DNA of 64,000 bases from Sarcocystis neurona. Taxonomy: Eukaryota; Apicomplexa; Conoidasida; Eucoccidiorida; Sarcocystidae. Position 1 is the stretch's first letter; the number at the start of each line of letters is the position of its first letter. The notes below the pieces were generated by a model. It saw nothing but the letters and a program-made list of their open reading frames with translations. It had not been told where the DNA came from and searched no databases. The position numbers and the translations under genes were made by a program. The DNA is taken from contig KL647288.1 of the NCBI GenBank assembly GCA_000727475.1, positions 2,011,890 through 2,075,889 of the forward strand. Reading direction: 5' to 3'. Shown piece after piece: positions 54,912 through 64,000 of this stretch.

Positions 54912-55079
54912 GCAACAGGACAGGAACTCATCGTCTGTAACGTCTGCAGCAGGTCGAACAACATCGGCAGTGGCTGCACAAGGAACAGCAGCAGGAAACC
55001 AGCGGCCGCAGGTGTAAGAACGCAGGCCTGCGAACACCATCACTACCAGAAATTTTGTAGCAAATATATACTGGCCGCG

Positions 55080-58000
55080 TTGGGAAGAAGTGAGGTCGCA
55101 TTGAGAAAAGGAGCTGCAGCAGCAACAAAAACAACAGTTCTTTTAAACAGCAATGTGAATAGGCGGCAGCCACTCCAGCAGCACTGGATAGCAGTAGTAC
55201 ATCTGAAGGGGCAGCAGCAACAAGCACGCCGGCGTCACGAGGGACTACCGAGGACGCATGTCAACAGCAAGAAGAGTTGCAACAGATGCGGTGGCATACT
55301 TCAGCAATTCAGCAGAAGCAAAGAAGGAAGCGGAAGCAACATAATGAAAAGCAGTCTCTTGTCTACATTGCATCGGCGACAGCACAGCAGAGGCAGCACT
55401 GGCGGAGCAAGCTACAGCGAGAAACAACTTTCTGTGTTGTTACACTAGAAAGCCGCAAAACCGGGTCTGGCGGGTTCCAAAGATAAGCGGTGCGGGTAGA
55501 AAAGTAACGGAGACTTCTTCGTTGGAAGAGCGAGGAACGCAGCACCAGCGGCTATCACCACGCAGAAAGGCTGAACACAGCAGCAAAAGCTTGTTCCGCG
55601 TGTAGCAGCCGGCCGAAGAAGCAGCTGGTCGAGGTGACTTGTCCAACCCCAGGCTAACAGGCTGCGTCGTGTGGGCGAAGGCGTAGTGATTCGGGGGTTC
55701 TCGAAAGAGGTGGGTCCATGCTGCTGCGGAATGCATCTTTGCATTACTTCTGCTATTTTGGCTGGGCGTTGCTGCTTCGGCTGCGCGATGTAAACGACCT
55801 TAGAGAGAAGAGAAAAACTGAAACTGGCGCTGCTCCCGGGGCTTTGCCGAATGGGAAATTCTGCTGCTACGGAAAGAGCTGGTACCCGCTACTAGCAGTC
55901 TCACCAGAAAGAGACAGGTCCTGCTAGTGTCCTTCCGCCTGTTGTAGTGAGGTGAAGAAGGTGCTGAGGCAGTTGCTGCGACCGAATCGTCCGAGGTGAT
56001 GCGGCAATTTTGGTCACCAGTCGCCGTGACTATCTCTCCTGGAGGCAGCTGGTCTTCCGGGGGCGTGTTGAATCTGCGGCGGGTGCACGAGCGATTGCTG
56101 CTGTTGTCTGCCAGGAAGGCCTGTGCTGGTGTTGGTGGTGCAGCCAGTAGGAACACCGTTCGTTCATGTTGCTGTATCGGCACAGAGGCCTGTACGGCCG
56201 CTGCAGTTGCCTCCAGCGGGGGCAGCGAATCCTGCCGTTGTTACTGCTCTCCTACGAGTTGACGCCACTATCTAAAAAAAAATGCTTCCTGAAGTAATCC
56301 TGAAGGTATTCTCTATTCCTTTCACAGTTGTCATCAAAGCAGAAACATTGTCTTTGCACGTGGGTGCTGTTACCCGTGGAACGTCTCCTTGCTGTCGTGT
56401 TCGAGTGACCACCAGAAACGCGCTGCGTTGGTGTCGCTGCTGACATTGATACAAGCTTAGGACGCGCCGCTGATCCTCTTGCGGATCTCACCTCCTGTGG
56501 ATCTCACCTCCCGCAACTCGCGAATTTCCTGCAAAATTCGCCGCTTCTCTTCCGCCTGCGCCTGCTTCATCCGCAGTTGCTCCGTATAGAGTGACGAAGT
56601 CTGCCTGTCTCGCAACAGACTGTAGGCGACACACCCGGGGGGCACAAACTGCATGCATGAAAACGTATACAGGACCGACCTGTCCTATACATGTTCAACT
56701 GTTACGTTTCTACTTGTTTCAACAACTTATCTACGTCTCTGGTGTGCACGCCTTCCAGACATACGCGTGCAAGAGAGCTTTTCCGTCGAAGCCACGGCGT
56801 GCAGAGATGCGGAGGAAATCAACGTCAGAGGCCTGCTGTAGTGGCAGCACCGCCCCAGCAGCGTCACCGTCAAGAGCAGCACGAAGAGTTCGCGGATCGA
56901 GAGGAGACTTGATGACCACGTCGCTACTAGGACAGGACCAGCTGGCGGGCTCGCAGCAGTCCGAGCAGCAGCAGTGAGAGCAGGACCTCTACACATTAAT
57001 CTATGCCGGCACAGGAAGAACGAGATGCAGCAGCAACAGCGCCGGTCACGTGCGGGACAGTAGATCGCTGCTGACACCGATGCTAAAGATCGATCCCAGA
57101 AGATGTCCAGACAACGAGGAGGGCGTGACGGGAATGAAAAGCGCAGAAGCTGGAAGGGAAAGCCGGTGGCAGCCGGAGCGTTTCCACCGTAGCAGCGGCA
57201 GAAACGAAGACCGCGAGTGAAGCACCAGCAATAGCATACGAAGCAGCAGCTACGCCACCAGCAAAAAGGAAGTCGGTGTAGCACGGACAGAGGAGCAGGA
57301 GAGGAAAATCAACAGCAGGACGCACAGCGTCAGCGAGCATGCAACTGCAGCAGTCAAACAACCGGAAGAAAAACTGCAGCCTCAGCAGCGGCCACAGGAG
57401 AACGAAGTATGTGGCTGCCGCAGCAGCAGCAGCAAGGTTACCTGAGGAGAGAGCATGGCTGAATCGCATGGAGACCTCGTCGTTTTCTTAGTTGCGACTG
57501 CATGCAGCAGCAGAAAACATGCCAGCGTTGCCTTGGTAACGCAGCAGCTCACACAGCGTCGCATCACGCAGCAGACAACGCAGCTTCGGCCCGGTTGCGA
57601 CCTCGTCTGACCCAAAGTAACACGGGCGGAACTACAACGGCGCGAGCGTGAGCATGCAGCTATACACCTCCACCTGTATCTGTGCCGAAAGCGGTAACAC
57701 CTGCAGATTTCTTGAAGATATATATCTGTCTCTCTCTCTATAGGGTTGCACGGCTGTGTCCGCAGCTATACCAGCATCTACAGTTGCAGGCATATACGCC
57801 TATACACGTGGGAAGACAGAAATTCTCTTCGCTTACACCACTCCACGTGCTCGTACGCATGTACAGAGGAGTGCTGGGGTCTCTCGTAAGGACTGCTGGT
57901 TCTCTCGCTGATTACAACGCCTGCCCGGACCGAGCCTCGGCACCTAACGGGAGAGCGCTAGAAATGTGTCCGTGTACAACAGCAACAGCTGCAGCAGCAG

Positions 58001-58271
58001 CAGTGTCAGCAACTACAGCACTGTCAGCAGTAGCAGCAGCATCAGTGTCAGCGACACAACAGCAGCAGCACCGTACAAGAAGCAGGAGCCCAGCCAACGG
58101 CGCCGGCTGCCTCAGCAGCTCTCGCAGGTCACTAGCAGTTTCCCCTCTACAAGCACCGCACATGTAGGAGGACAGCCGCAGAATATCTCGGAAGGCAGAA
58201 CGAGGGCGACGTCAGGAATCGCAGCGGAGGAGCGCAACGGGAAAAAGAAACGCTACGACGCCCAGATGTAA
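55080..58271 (+). CDS. Q/S/K-rich multi-exon gene, plus strand, 3' end at 58271
   Basis: CAG triplets switch to the plus strand. Candidate exons: about 55080-55486, where two frames are open, the better one ending QRETTFCVVTLESRKTGSGG; 56759-56977 (after GCCTTCCAG; TYACKRAFPSKPRRAEMRRK); about 57215-57436 (RTEEQERKINSRTHSVSEHA, QPEEKLQPQQRPQENEV); 57744-57885 (after TCTCTCTCTATAG, before GTAAGG; RLCPQLYQHLQLQAYTPIH, LHVLVRMYRGVLGSL); and a last exon from about 57965 to TAA at 58269 (serine-rich, then PYKKQEPSQRRRLPQQLSQ and EERNGKKKRYDAQM). The exon at 57744-57885 has the best splice sites. Other junctions are not phase-proven. No family recognised. Confidence 0.45.
55800..56650 (-). other. 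Alternative minus-strand readings inside the plus-strand gene
   Basis: 56640-56500 on the minus strand reads QTSSLYTEQLRMKQAQAEEK and ends at a GAG|GTGAGA donor. 56180-55830 reads FNTPPEDQLPPGEIVTATGD. These are protein-like and lie where no plus-strand exon is supported, so a minus-strand gene may overlap or be nested. Not resolved. Confidence 0.3.
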
Positions 58272-59812
58272 TCGACAGTACCTGGAACGAAAGGCTTGCT
58301 TCGCGTTCTGCTGCTCCTTTGCAACGAGAGTGGCGAGAGCTTGCAGCACGTGCAGGAGAAGGCGTGTCTATACTGTTGTTGTTGGAACCTCGCACGACGC
58401 CCGCATCCGACGTACGCCTAGCTAGACACGCGGCCGCAGCCTCCTGCTGTCCGACGCGCAGCCGCCCGCGCTCCTGCAGCTGCTGTTCCTGTTTTGCTGA
58501 TTGCTGCTTCCGGTGCGAGTGTGCATGTTTCCCCTGCAGATCTTGCTGCTGGTTCTGATTCTGCTGTCGTTGCTGCTCGACCTCTTGCGGCTGCGGTGCC
58601 TGGTTGTGGTGCGTCTGCCGTTGCTGCACTTTGGACAACAGCTTGTGCTGCACGAGGTTTCGAGTAGATCTGTCGCTCAACGTCTTCAAGGCGCAGTAAC
58701 AGGGACGGCCTTTGCACGCGACCGTCTCGGCACAACACCCGTTTATCTCGTCGCTCTTCCTCATTACTGCCAGCGTGCAACTGCTGCGGCAGAGGCAGCA
58801 GCTCACGTCGTGAGTGCAGCAACTGGGAGTGCTGCAACAGCTGTTGCAGCAGCCAATGTCGCTGATAGGAGTACTGCTTCTGCTGTTGACATGGACGCTC
58901 CCGCAGCGCTCTTGGACATTTACAGTCTCTTCACAGCTGCAGTGGCCCGGGTTGCTTCCGGTGCAGCCTATCCAACAGCCGCACCTGTTGCAGTTTGGGC
59001 TGCCACTGGTACTGCGGAGTTTCCCTTGGTGTACCTTAGCGCTGCTGGTGCTACTCGTGGTCCCCCTGCCGCGTCTGCCGGAACTTCTGGTGCTTCTCCA
59101 GGTTGCCGCCATCGCAGGAGACGTAAACACAGCGGCGGTGCACGAGAGAGGCTTTCTCACAGCAGCAGCAAATGCTGCTTCAGCAGGACAAGCTGCAAGT
59201 GTGGAGGGAGTCGAAAGGAGAGGCAAAGGAAAATGTCCGTTGTTTGGTCCGTCCAAAAGGATCCGGGACACAGCAGGCTGTCTCGTGAAAGCATGCCGTC
59301 GATCTTGGTGCTCGTGTTGGTGCTGCTGCTGCATGCGTTGCTGTGGTTGTTGCTGAGGCAGCAAGGGACGGCGCTGCATCGGATTACGCTGTCCCTGCGT
59401 AGAGGATTTTTGCTGCTGTTGCTGCTGATGCTGTTGCCGTTGTTGCAGCTGCTGCTGTTCCTGAAGGCGCTCTCTCCTCTGCTGCAGTACCCACTGCATG
59501 CGCTGCAGGAAAGGAACTCCCAAAGGGTCTGTGCGACATTTTGCTGCTGGTGGCCTTCCACTCCTACTTTGAACGTATACCCCAGCAACAGCAGCCGGGA
59601 ACGAGCAGCTGCTGCTAGTTCCCCTCTCTGCTTTGGCTGCAGCAGGACACAGAGCGAGGACGAACGGACAGCAGCCGGTGCAGAGCACTCGAAACACCAG
59701 CGGCACACCGGTACAGCACCCACTGTAAATGTCTAGAAAAGCAAAAGCAGCCGCCTCATGAGGCCTCTTGAGCTTCACCTTGGAGCACCCACCTGGAGTA
59801 TAAACTCGAGAA
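58272..59812 (-). CDS. Glutamine-rich protein segment, minus strand
   Basis: The minus strand is open from about 59812 (after a TATACTCCAG acceptor) to at least 58272. It contains PFLQRMQWVLQQRRERLQEQ followed by long Q/H-rich runs, then FTRQPAVSRILLDGPNNGHF, a cysteine/serine-rich middle and QPQEVEQQRQQNQNQQQDLQ. The frame stays open to 58147, but that end overlaps the plus-strand gene finishing at 58271 and has lost protein character, so the true 3' end probably lies before it. It is probably downstream of the exons at 60.2-60.8 kb. No domain recognised. Confidence 0.42.
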
Positions 59813-60174
59813 TATGAAAGCGCACGCTGGCTTGAAGGAGTACTCGCCTCTACCACCAGACGGCCACGTCACGATGCGTATATCCGCGTTCGACTGGTAT
59901 AGTCCCACACACACGCGTAGACACACACACGTGAGTCCGCAAGTATACATGGACACGTCCTTCTTCACTGGCGCACCCTGTTGGTTCACACCTACTACGG
60001 CCATACGGTTGCTGCGCATAAAAGGGCAGGGGCTCCCACGTGGAGCACAGATCCTGGGAGGACTGCTGCGCGTGTGCGGTCCGCCCACCAAAAAAAGCGG
60101 CGGCTTTTCTGAAAGACTTGGAACTCAAAGACGCATGTGGGATACACGAGGTGTACGTACACGTGACTGGGAAT
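59813..60174. other. Probable intron with short open readings
   Basis: Lies between the minus-strand exon sets. Both strands show short open readings (plus 59814-60329; minus 59850-60091 including PFMRSNRMAVVGVNQQGAP), and none has paired splice sites. The latter may be a missed exon. Confidence 0.3.
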
Positions 60175-60805
60175 TTATCCATGCGCTCGTGTACGCACGT
60201 ACGCACACGAGTGTTTTTGTCCACCAACGCTACGAGGAAGTGCCGCGCGGTTTAGCCACACACGTAGGACCCCCGCAAGGATGCACACGCATGCGTCGAC
60301 ATCTTCACATCTGCTCCTCAATACTCTAGACTTTCTTTCGTGCCTGCGTAGACGCATGCATAGAAGGTTTAAATTCTCAGTGTGCCGCAGACTTATGCGT
60401 GCAAGCAAATACGTGTGCGTAGCCGCTTGTAAGCTCAGACGACGGCGGCGCATATCTCTGTATGTGTGCTGCTCTCTCCCTTTTGATACACACTGCTCCC
60501 ATAAGTCTGCCGCTGCTGCAGCAGTGTCGCTGCAACTGTAGCTCACGTAGACTTCTTCCCGCAGGAACGTCGTGCGTTGACAGGCGCGCAGGGTGTCCGG
60601 TGCGATCCTCCTGAAGAGCGCAGCGGATTCGAAACAGTCCAGCATACACACTTTTCCTCGCACGCAAGTGTACAAGCTTTCCACTCCCTTCTTGTTAAGA
60701 AGCACTTACCGAAGGCAAAGCCTGTCTACCCGAGCGTCCTCCGCTGTCGCGTCTACAAGTTCGTTTGAAGATTGTCAACACCCACCCACAGGCGTTCCTG
60801 GGTCG
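60175..60805 (-). CDS. Unidentified exons, minus strand
   Basis: A segment ending at 60710 (CTTCG|GTAAGT donor) opens after GTCGACCCAG near 60800. A second segment opens after TTGCGTGCGAG near 60660 and runs to about 60380 or 60330. Two of its frames are protein-like: one reads MLDCFESAALFRRIAPDTLR and REEVYVSYSCSDTAAAAADL, the other VYAGLFRIRCALQEDRTGHP. The strong donor at 60710 supports minus-strand transcription. Phase 2 entry is the only one that crosses the first segment without a stop. The product is not recognised. Confidence 0.4.
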
Positions 60806-61768
60806 ACTGTGCGTAAGTCGCTGCCGCCGGTGTGTGTGTCTATGCGTGCCCAGATTTTTGATACGCACGTACAGCAGTGTGCTGCACGCACACGCAACCA
60901 CACCTAGAGTACTACGCATGTTGTTACTCGGACCTCTGTGGGAGACGAAAGAGACTGCAAAGTGAGTAGAGAGAGCTGCTACAGACTAGAAAATGCGTTG
61001 AGAAGTGGCTGCTGAACGTGCCTCTCAGTGCTTGGATACAGGAGACTAAAGACAGCGCAACAGCCTCACTGCCACATGCGCGTGTGTAGGCTTTGTGATA
61101 TGTATGTATCAATACGTACACATTTTGGCGTGTGTCTTTACACGTGGACGCACGGGGGCTCGGCGTAGACGTTGGTGCCTGCTTGCTTTTTCTCTCTACT
61201 GTGTGCTTGGCTCTATTTTGGCTGTAGGCCTCCAGATAAATTAACGACGATAAGCCAAAAACCGAATTTGTGTACATTTACAGTTCTGCCTTCTTAAAGC
61301 CTTGTATTTTTCATGCGGAGAGAATAGACGTTAGAAGACTTGAGACAGGCATACATCAACTATCTGTACATCTCTTGCAGACAGCAACGCACATATGCAT
61401 ATACATACGAAACATCACATATATATATATATACGTACATGTTTTTCTCTACTTCGGATTAAGCAAGCCGAGGTCGTACGCAGCTGGCACGTATGTAAAC
61501 ACGCGCCTGGGGGTGAATCAAGCTTTTCACTCTGGCCGCTTGTGCTGCAGAAGCACATTCCCCTCATTTGTCCCAGTCGAGTCTACAACGGTGTAGACGC
61601 GTGCAACCACCAGCCTCCTCTCCGTCGACACGCGCAAAGAATAGCCTACAGACAAGTCTCTGCAAACAGAGAGCTTCCTGCCTCTTTTTCTGCAGGTCCA
61701 ACCCTGCTCGTACACCTTCTTAGACAAGTGGACCCTCATTTTAACTATATCAACTTGCGTACACTCAC
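60806..61768. other. Intron or intergenic DNA left of the S/R-rich exon
   Basis: No convincing exon. 60990-61280 and 61380-61500 contain TA/TG-type sequence, with a short TA run near 61415-61432. It follows the GTGAGT donor at 61768 on the minus strand and is therefore likely intron of the gene running in from the right. Confidence 0.4.
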
Positions 61769-64000
61769 CGGGATACCAGGCACGTCAGTACGTCGCGCAT
61801 CACTTCGGAGTCCCACCGTTGCTCTTCCCACTTGTGTTGGACCTATAGGTAGACGAACGGAGAAATTCTCTGCTGCTGCCGCTGCGGAGTGGTCTTTCTG
61901 ACTCTTTAGGAGTGAAGCGGTACTTTGTGTTGCTTCTTGAGGTTGTCCATGGACGTGTAAGGATTGCCACGTCCTCCTGCTGCTACACCCCCTGCCTCTG
62001 CAGCTACGACGACTCTTGTTCCACACTCTTCGTGTTCCGCTCCTGCGCGAGTTTCTGCTGATGATCCTGAGGTCGTTGCTGCTGTTGGTACACTTGCTGC
62101 TGGTAGTGTGGTTGCTCCTCACATCCGTCATGTACCCAGCCCTCCTACCGCTGCGACATGTCCTGCCGGTTTGGTTGCTTTGCTTCAAATCGCTGGTGGT
62201 GCTCCTGTTCCTCTGGCGCAGCCTCCTGTTGCACTTGCGACTGTATCGGTTGCCGTCTTTGCTGCTGCCTCTGCTGCTGTAGCTGCTGTCCGCCACGTCA
62301 CTGCTGCAGCACCTGCTGCACCGGGTGTGCGTGCTGCAACAGCTGCTGCGACTGTACATGCTGCTACGCCTGCTGCTGCTGCGCTCGCTGCTCCTGCTGA
62401 CACGGTCATTCCCGACACCTCTGTTGTCTATTACTCTGCTGCTCCTGCGGCAGCTGTTACTTCTATACCTCACGCTGTTGTCAGTATCGCTGAGGTCTCG
62501 CCCTTCACAGTAACTCGCCTGAGAGATAGCGCGGCTACGGCGTCTCCAATCTTCTCTTTCGACTGCATGCGCCGCCCTGCCTGATCGCTGTCCGCGCTCT
62601 TGCAGCGTCTGGCGGTCCATGCGCAGCTCCTGCTGCTCCTGCGATTGCCGGTTTTTCCTACCGGCGTGCTGCCGCGAAAGGCTGCATTGTTCTTCCATTT
62701 GCTCACGCAGACCTGCTACTCTGTCCTGGTGGAGTGGCTGCCGCAGGTTCTCTCTCTTGCTGAGTTCCTTACGCTGGGCGCTGCATTGGGCCGGCGGCTG
62801 CAGGTTTCGCCTTTCACTTCTCATGTCTTTTCGAGAGGGGGCCGTGCCAAGGCGCTCTCTTTCTAGCTTCTTGTCCCCTGCCGTTTCGGAAGGTGCTCCG
62901 GCTGGTGACGCTGCTTGTTCTGTTATTGCTGCTCCAGCTGCTGCCAACCTTGGTGATACTGCTACGAAATCGAAGGTTGTTACGGTCGCTTGTGAAGGTG
63001 GAGTTGCTTCCAAGCCTGACGCTTCTACCTGCTCTTCCCTGACCATTCGACTCTTTCTGTCGTTTTGTTCTTCGCAGCGACTTGTACCTGTACCGCTGCT
63101 GGGCAGGTGGAACTGGTGGGGCTGTTGCTTGCATTGCAGCTGCTGCCTTTGCCCCTGCTGCTCTTGCAGCCGGTCTGATCCTTGCCAGACTGTGGGCAAC
63201 CGGTTGCGTCGGCAGCTTGCGACGCTGCAGTCGCTGTGGAGCTCAGTACTGCGTCCTTTGTCATCACGCCTGTTACACATGTCACCTGCCTTCTCGCTTC
63301 CGCAACACTTGCTCTGATCCCGCCAACGCTGTCGACTTCGGCTGCTGCAGTCAGAAGAGTCGCAGCTGCTTCGCTCTTCCGCTTCTTCGTGACTGTCTCT
63401 TCCACACTTGGAGCTGCTTCTTCTCCTGGCCCTGCTCTTGTACTTGCTTCTGCTGTTGAGACTGTAATTCCTCCTACTCTTCGTGTCAGGACTCCTCGTG
63501 GTGCTGCCGTCACCTCTTCTTTTGGTGTCAGTCCTGCTATCCGCTGTCATGCAACTGCTGCTTTGCTCCCTGCTGCTGCTTCTACCTGTGTTACTTTCTT
63601 CGCTGCTGCCTCTGTAATTTCTACTGCTGTAGTTGTCACGTCCACTCCTGCAGCTGCTGCATTCTTCGCTGCTGCTGTCGCTACTACTTCTGCTGCCGTG
63701 GGACCCCCTTCGCCCGGTGTTGCTGAGTTTCTTCCGAATACCTCCCTGCGGTGACTCTCGTCGATATGCGGCTCTTTCACGCAGCTCGTCAAGGATGTAA
63801 TTGCTTTCGCTTTCGGGCACAGAGGCAGCAAAATGAGGGCTTTCTCTGCTGAAGCAGAGCGCACTAGGTTCTCTGGTCTTTTTCAGTCTTCGACTACGCG
63901 CTTTTCTGCCTGTTGCTACCCGCATTGTCGTCTCCCCCGCGTCGCCGTGTGCTGTCGCTGTTAAACGTCCACCTCGTTCAGCAGTTTTCTTATTTGGTCG
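61769..64000 (-). CDS. Partial S/R/Q-rich protein, minus strand, runs off the right edge
   Basis: The minus strand is open over the full 2.2 kb from the window edge to a CCCG|GTGAGT donor at 61769. The frame continues upstream of the ATG at 63925, so the 5' end lies outside. The reading includes ESNYILDELRERAAYRRESP, arginine/serine-rich stretches (SSSDSSSEECSSCRSGRDNY), VTTFDFVAVSPRLAAAGAAI, RENLRQPLHQDRVAGLREQM and a final NFSVRLPIGPTQVGRATVGL. RS content could suggest an RNA-binding or splicing role, but no RRM or other domain is visible, and much of the S/R content comes from AGC/AGT triplet runs. A neighbouring minus frame is also long, rich in A/T/V/E, and broken by a TGA at 63547-63549. 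Whether the gene continues into the 58-60 kb exons is an inference. Confidence 0.5.

Noticed and set aside
54575..54940. Plus-strand alanine/valine-rich frame of 121 codons
   Set aside because: Antisense to a minus-strand reading with a better acceptor and non-repetitive segments (SFTVEYQGGSTSTKAG); triplet polarity also favours the minus strand.
58501..59736. Plus-strand leucine-rich frame of 411 codons
   Set aside because: Leucine and cysteine come from CTG/TGC triplets; the minus strand reads glutamine-rich with intact ordinary segments, as elsewhere in the window.
1..64000. Telomere-like TTTAGGG/CCCTAAA repeats known from some Eimeria repeat regions
   Set aside because: I looked for tandem runs and saw none.
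1..64000. Retrotransposon polymerase or integrase remnants
   Set aside because: No reverse transcriptase, RNase H or integrase motif was recognised on either strand; only the weak BED-like pattern at 52.6 kb remains as a transposon hint.

Overview
This window looks like nuclear DNA of a coccidian apicomplexan, most likely the Eimeria/Cyclospora lineage. It has no operons, and its intron-split genes use GTAAGT/GTGAGT/GTATGT donors and pyrimidine-CAG acceptors. Coding exons are full of homopolymeric Q/A/S runs written as AGC/CAG/GCA triplets. Introns and intergenic DNA are full of TA microsatellites and alternating purine-pyrimidine sequence. The genus is inferred from these traits, since no species-specific marker was seen.

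Two genes can be named with reasonable confidence. A complete SPC12-like signal peptidase complex subunit lies at 1583-1993 (+). A ZNHIT2-like HIT zinc-finger gene starts at 10574 (+); its exons at 10574-10644, 13116-13188, 14770-14995, about 16497/16560-16867, 17793-17902 and 18782-18875 join in phase across large repeat-filled introns. A third gene (40515-46702, -) encodes a large Q/A/G-rich protein with an N-terminal ubiquitin-like fold and a hydrophobic C-terminal segment (BAG6/HERP-type architecture). The other genes were recognised by splice-phase continuity and protein-like composition only, and no function is claimed for them.

Layout: 0-2 kb SPC12; 2-4.6 kb microsatellites; 4.9-7.5 kb unidentified minus-strand gene; 7.6-9 kb low-confidence minus ORFs; 9-10.5 kb pyrimidine-rich DNA ahead of the ZNHIT2 start; 10.5-19.8 kb ZNHIT2-like gene; 20.8-21.4 kb an interspersed repeat array; 21.6-28.1 kb unidentified plus-strand gene; 28.6-31.5 kb conflicting ORFs on both strands; 33.1-33.4 kb the 3' end of a plus-strand gene converging on a minus-strand gene (34.6-37.1 kb); 37.3-37.65 kb a 22-bp minisatellite; 37.9-39.95 kb two opposed Q/A/S-rich ORFs; 40.5-46.7 kb the UBL gene; 46.9-53.7 kb a contrasting block with few microsatellites or CAG tracts, possible plus-strand exons and two small tandem repeats; 53.8-58.3 kb a minus then a plus gene; 58.2-64 kb minus-strand Q- and S/R-rich coding sequence that runs off the right edge.

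No rRNA, tRNA, CRISPR array, plasmid or phage feature was recognised. Exon ends not called explicitly are approximate, and transcript data would be needed to settle them.
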